A stretch of 7,073 nucleotides of DNA from Candidatus Muproteobacteria bacterium RIFCSPHIGHO2_01_FULL_65_16 (GTDB lineage: Bacteria; Pseudomonadota; Gammaproteobacteria; Acidiferrobacterales; Sulfurifustaceae), in contig MFSY01000065.1 of the NCBI GenBank assembly GCA_001785175.1, positions 929-8,001 of the forward strand, given 5' to 3'. Within the stretch, counting starts at the first letter, position 1, and each line of letters opens with the position of its first letter. This document shows, piece after piece, positions 6,904-7,073 of the stretch. Made by a program: the position numbers and the translations under genes. The notes beneath the pieces were generated by a model that saw nothing but the letters and a program-made list of their open reading frames with translations, had not been told where the DNA came from and did no database searches.

Positions 6904-7030
6904 TGAAATCGCGTGAAGCGCGCCCGGCTCGCCCCCTTCTCCCTGCGGGAGAAGGGGTGGGGATGAGGGCCCTCACCCTCATTCCCTCTCCCGAGGGGAG
7001 AGCAACTGTGTTCCACGTCAAGCGATTTCA
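6904..7030. repeat. Small inverted-repeat element with three internal hairpins upstream of ruvC
   Basis: The outer ends are TGAAATCGCGTGA (6904-6916) and, on the opposite strand, TGAAATCGCTTGA (7030-7018), 12 of 13 identical. Inside are a perfect 11-bp stem, CCCCTTCTCCC at 6933-6943 facing GGGAGAAGGGG at 6947-6957; a 12-bp palindrome TGAGGGCCCTCA at 6964-6975; and a 7-bp stem, CTCTCCC at 6986-6992 facing GGGAGAG at 6996-7002. No gene is visible in 6879-7073 and no clear sigma-70 promoter. The size and ends resemble a MITE or a REP/BIME-like element; it carries no transposase. Confidence 0.75.
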
Positions 7031-7073
7031 GGGTAGCCATGACACCATTTTTGTTTGTTCTTCATCATGGCGT

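Noticed and set aside
6881..7030. Minus-strand open frame whose TGA overlaps the ruvC ATG (last residues [10 protein letters not shown])
   Set aside because: It runs through the hairpin element, has a low-complexity translation and no resemblance to YebC or another known neighbour of ruvC. I treat it as chance.
6879..7073. Sigma-70 promoter for ruvC (TTGACG and TTGACT boxes on the minus strand)
   Set aside because: Neither box has an acceptable -10 hexamer at 16-18 nt, and the sequence at that distance is GC-rich.

Overview
The window carries a single run of genes, all on the minus strand, in the order ruvC, ruvA, ruvB, ybgC, tolQ, tolR, tolA, tolB, pal and the first 48 codons of cpoB (ybgF). 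This ruvCAB / tol-pal arrangement is the one I know from Pseudomonas and other Gammaproteobacteria. The proteins read closely against their E. coli and Pseudomonas counterparts, and the DNA is visibly GC-rich with strong G/C third positions. I infer a high-GC gammaproteobacterium and cannot name a genus.

Layout from high to low coordinates, which is the direction of transcription. Positions 7073-6879 are a gene-free leader holding a 127-bp element with 13-bp terminal inverted repeats and three internal hairpins. Positions 6878-4653 encode the Holliday-junction system: RuvC (resolvase), RuvA (junction binding) and RuvB (branch-migration motor). Positions 4652-4339 hold no gene; they contain a tandem duplication of a hairpin-forming repeat. 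Positions 4338-151 encode the envelope system: YbgC thioesterase, the TolQ-TolR inner-membrane motor, the TolA trans-periplasmic rod, periplasmic TolB and the lipoprotein Pal. Positions 145-1 begin CpoB and run off the window edge.

The genes themselves are ordinary and look intact. Most junctions are tight: 4-bp overlaps at ruvC/ruvA and ybgC/tolQ, and gaps of 1 to 5 bp at tolR/tolA, tolB/pal and pal/cpoB. The four remaining junctions (ruvA-ruvB, ruvB-ybgC, tolQ-tolR, tolA-tolB) are 63 to 314 bp long, and every one contains a foldback repeat of the same unusual design: two facing arms of about 26-30 nt, each arm a short tandem array with a 7-nt period (CAAGCYN or CAAGTNN) or an 8-9-nt period (CGCCAAG or CGCAAAG). 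In the tolA-tolB case one arm lies inside tolB and encodes the hydrophobic core of the TolB signal peptide. These repeats, not the genes, are the part of the window worth a second look. I see no tRNA, rRNA, CRISPR array, insertion sequence or phage gene.
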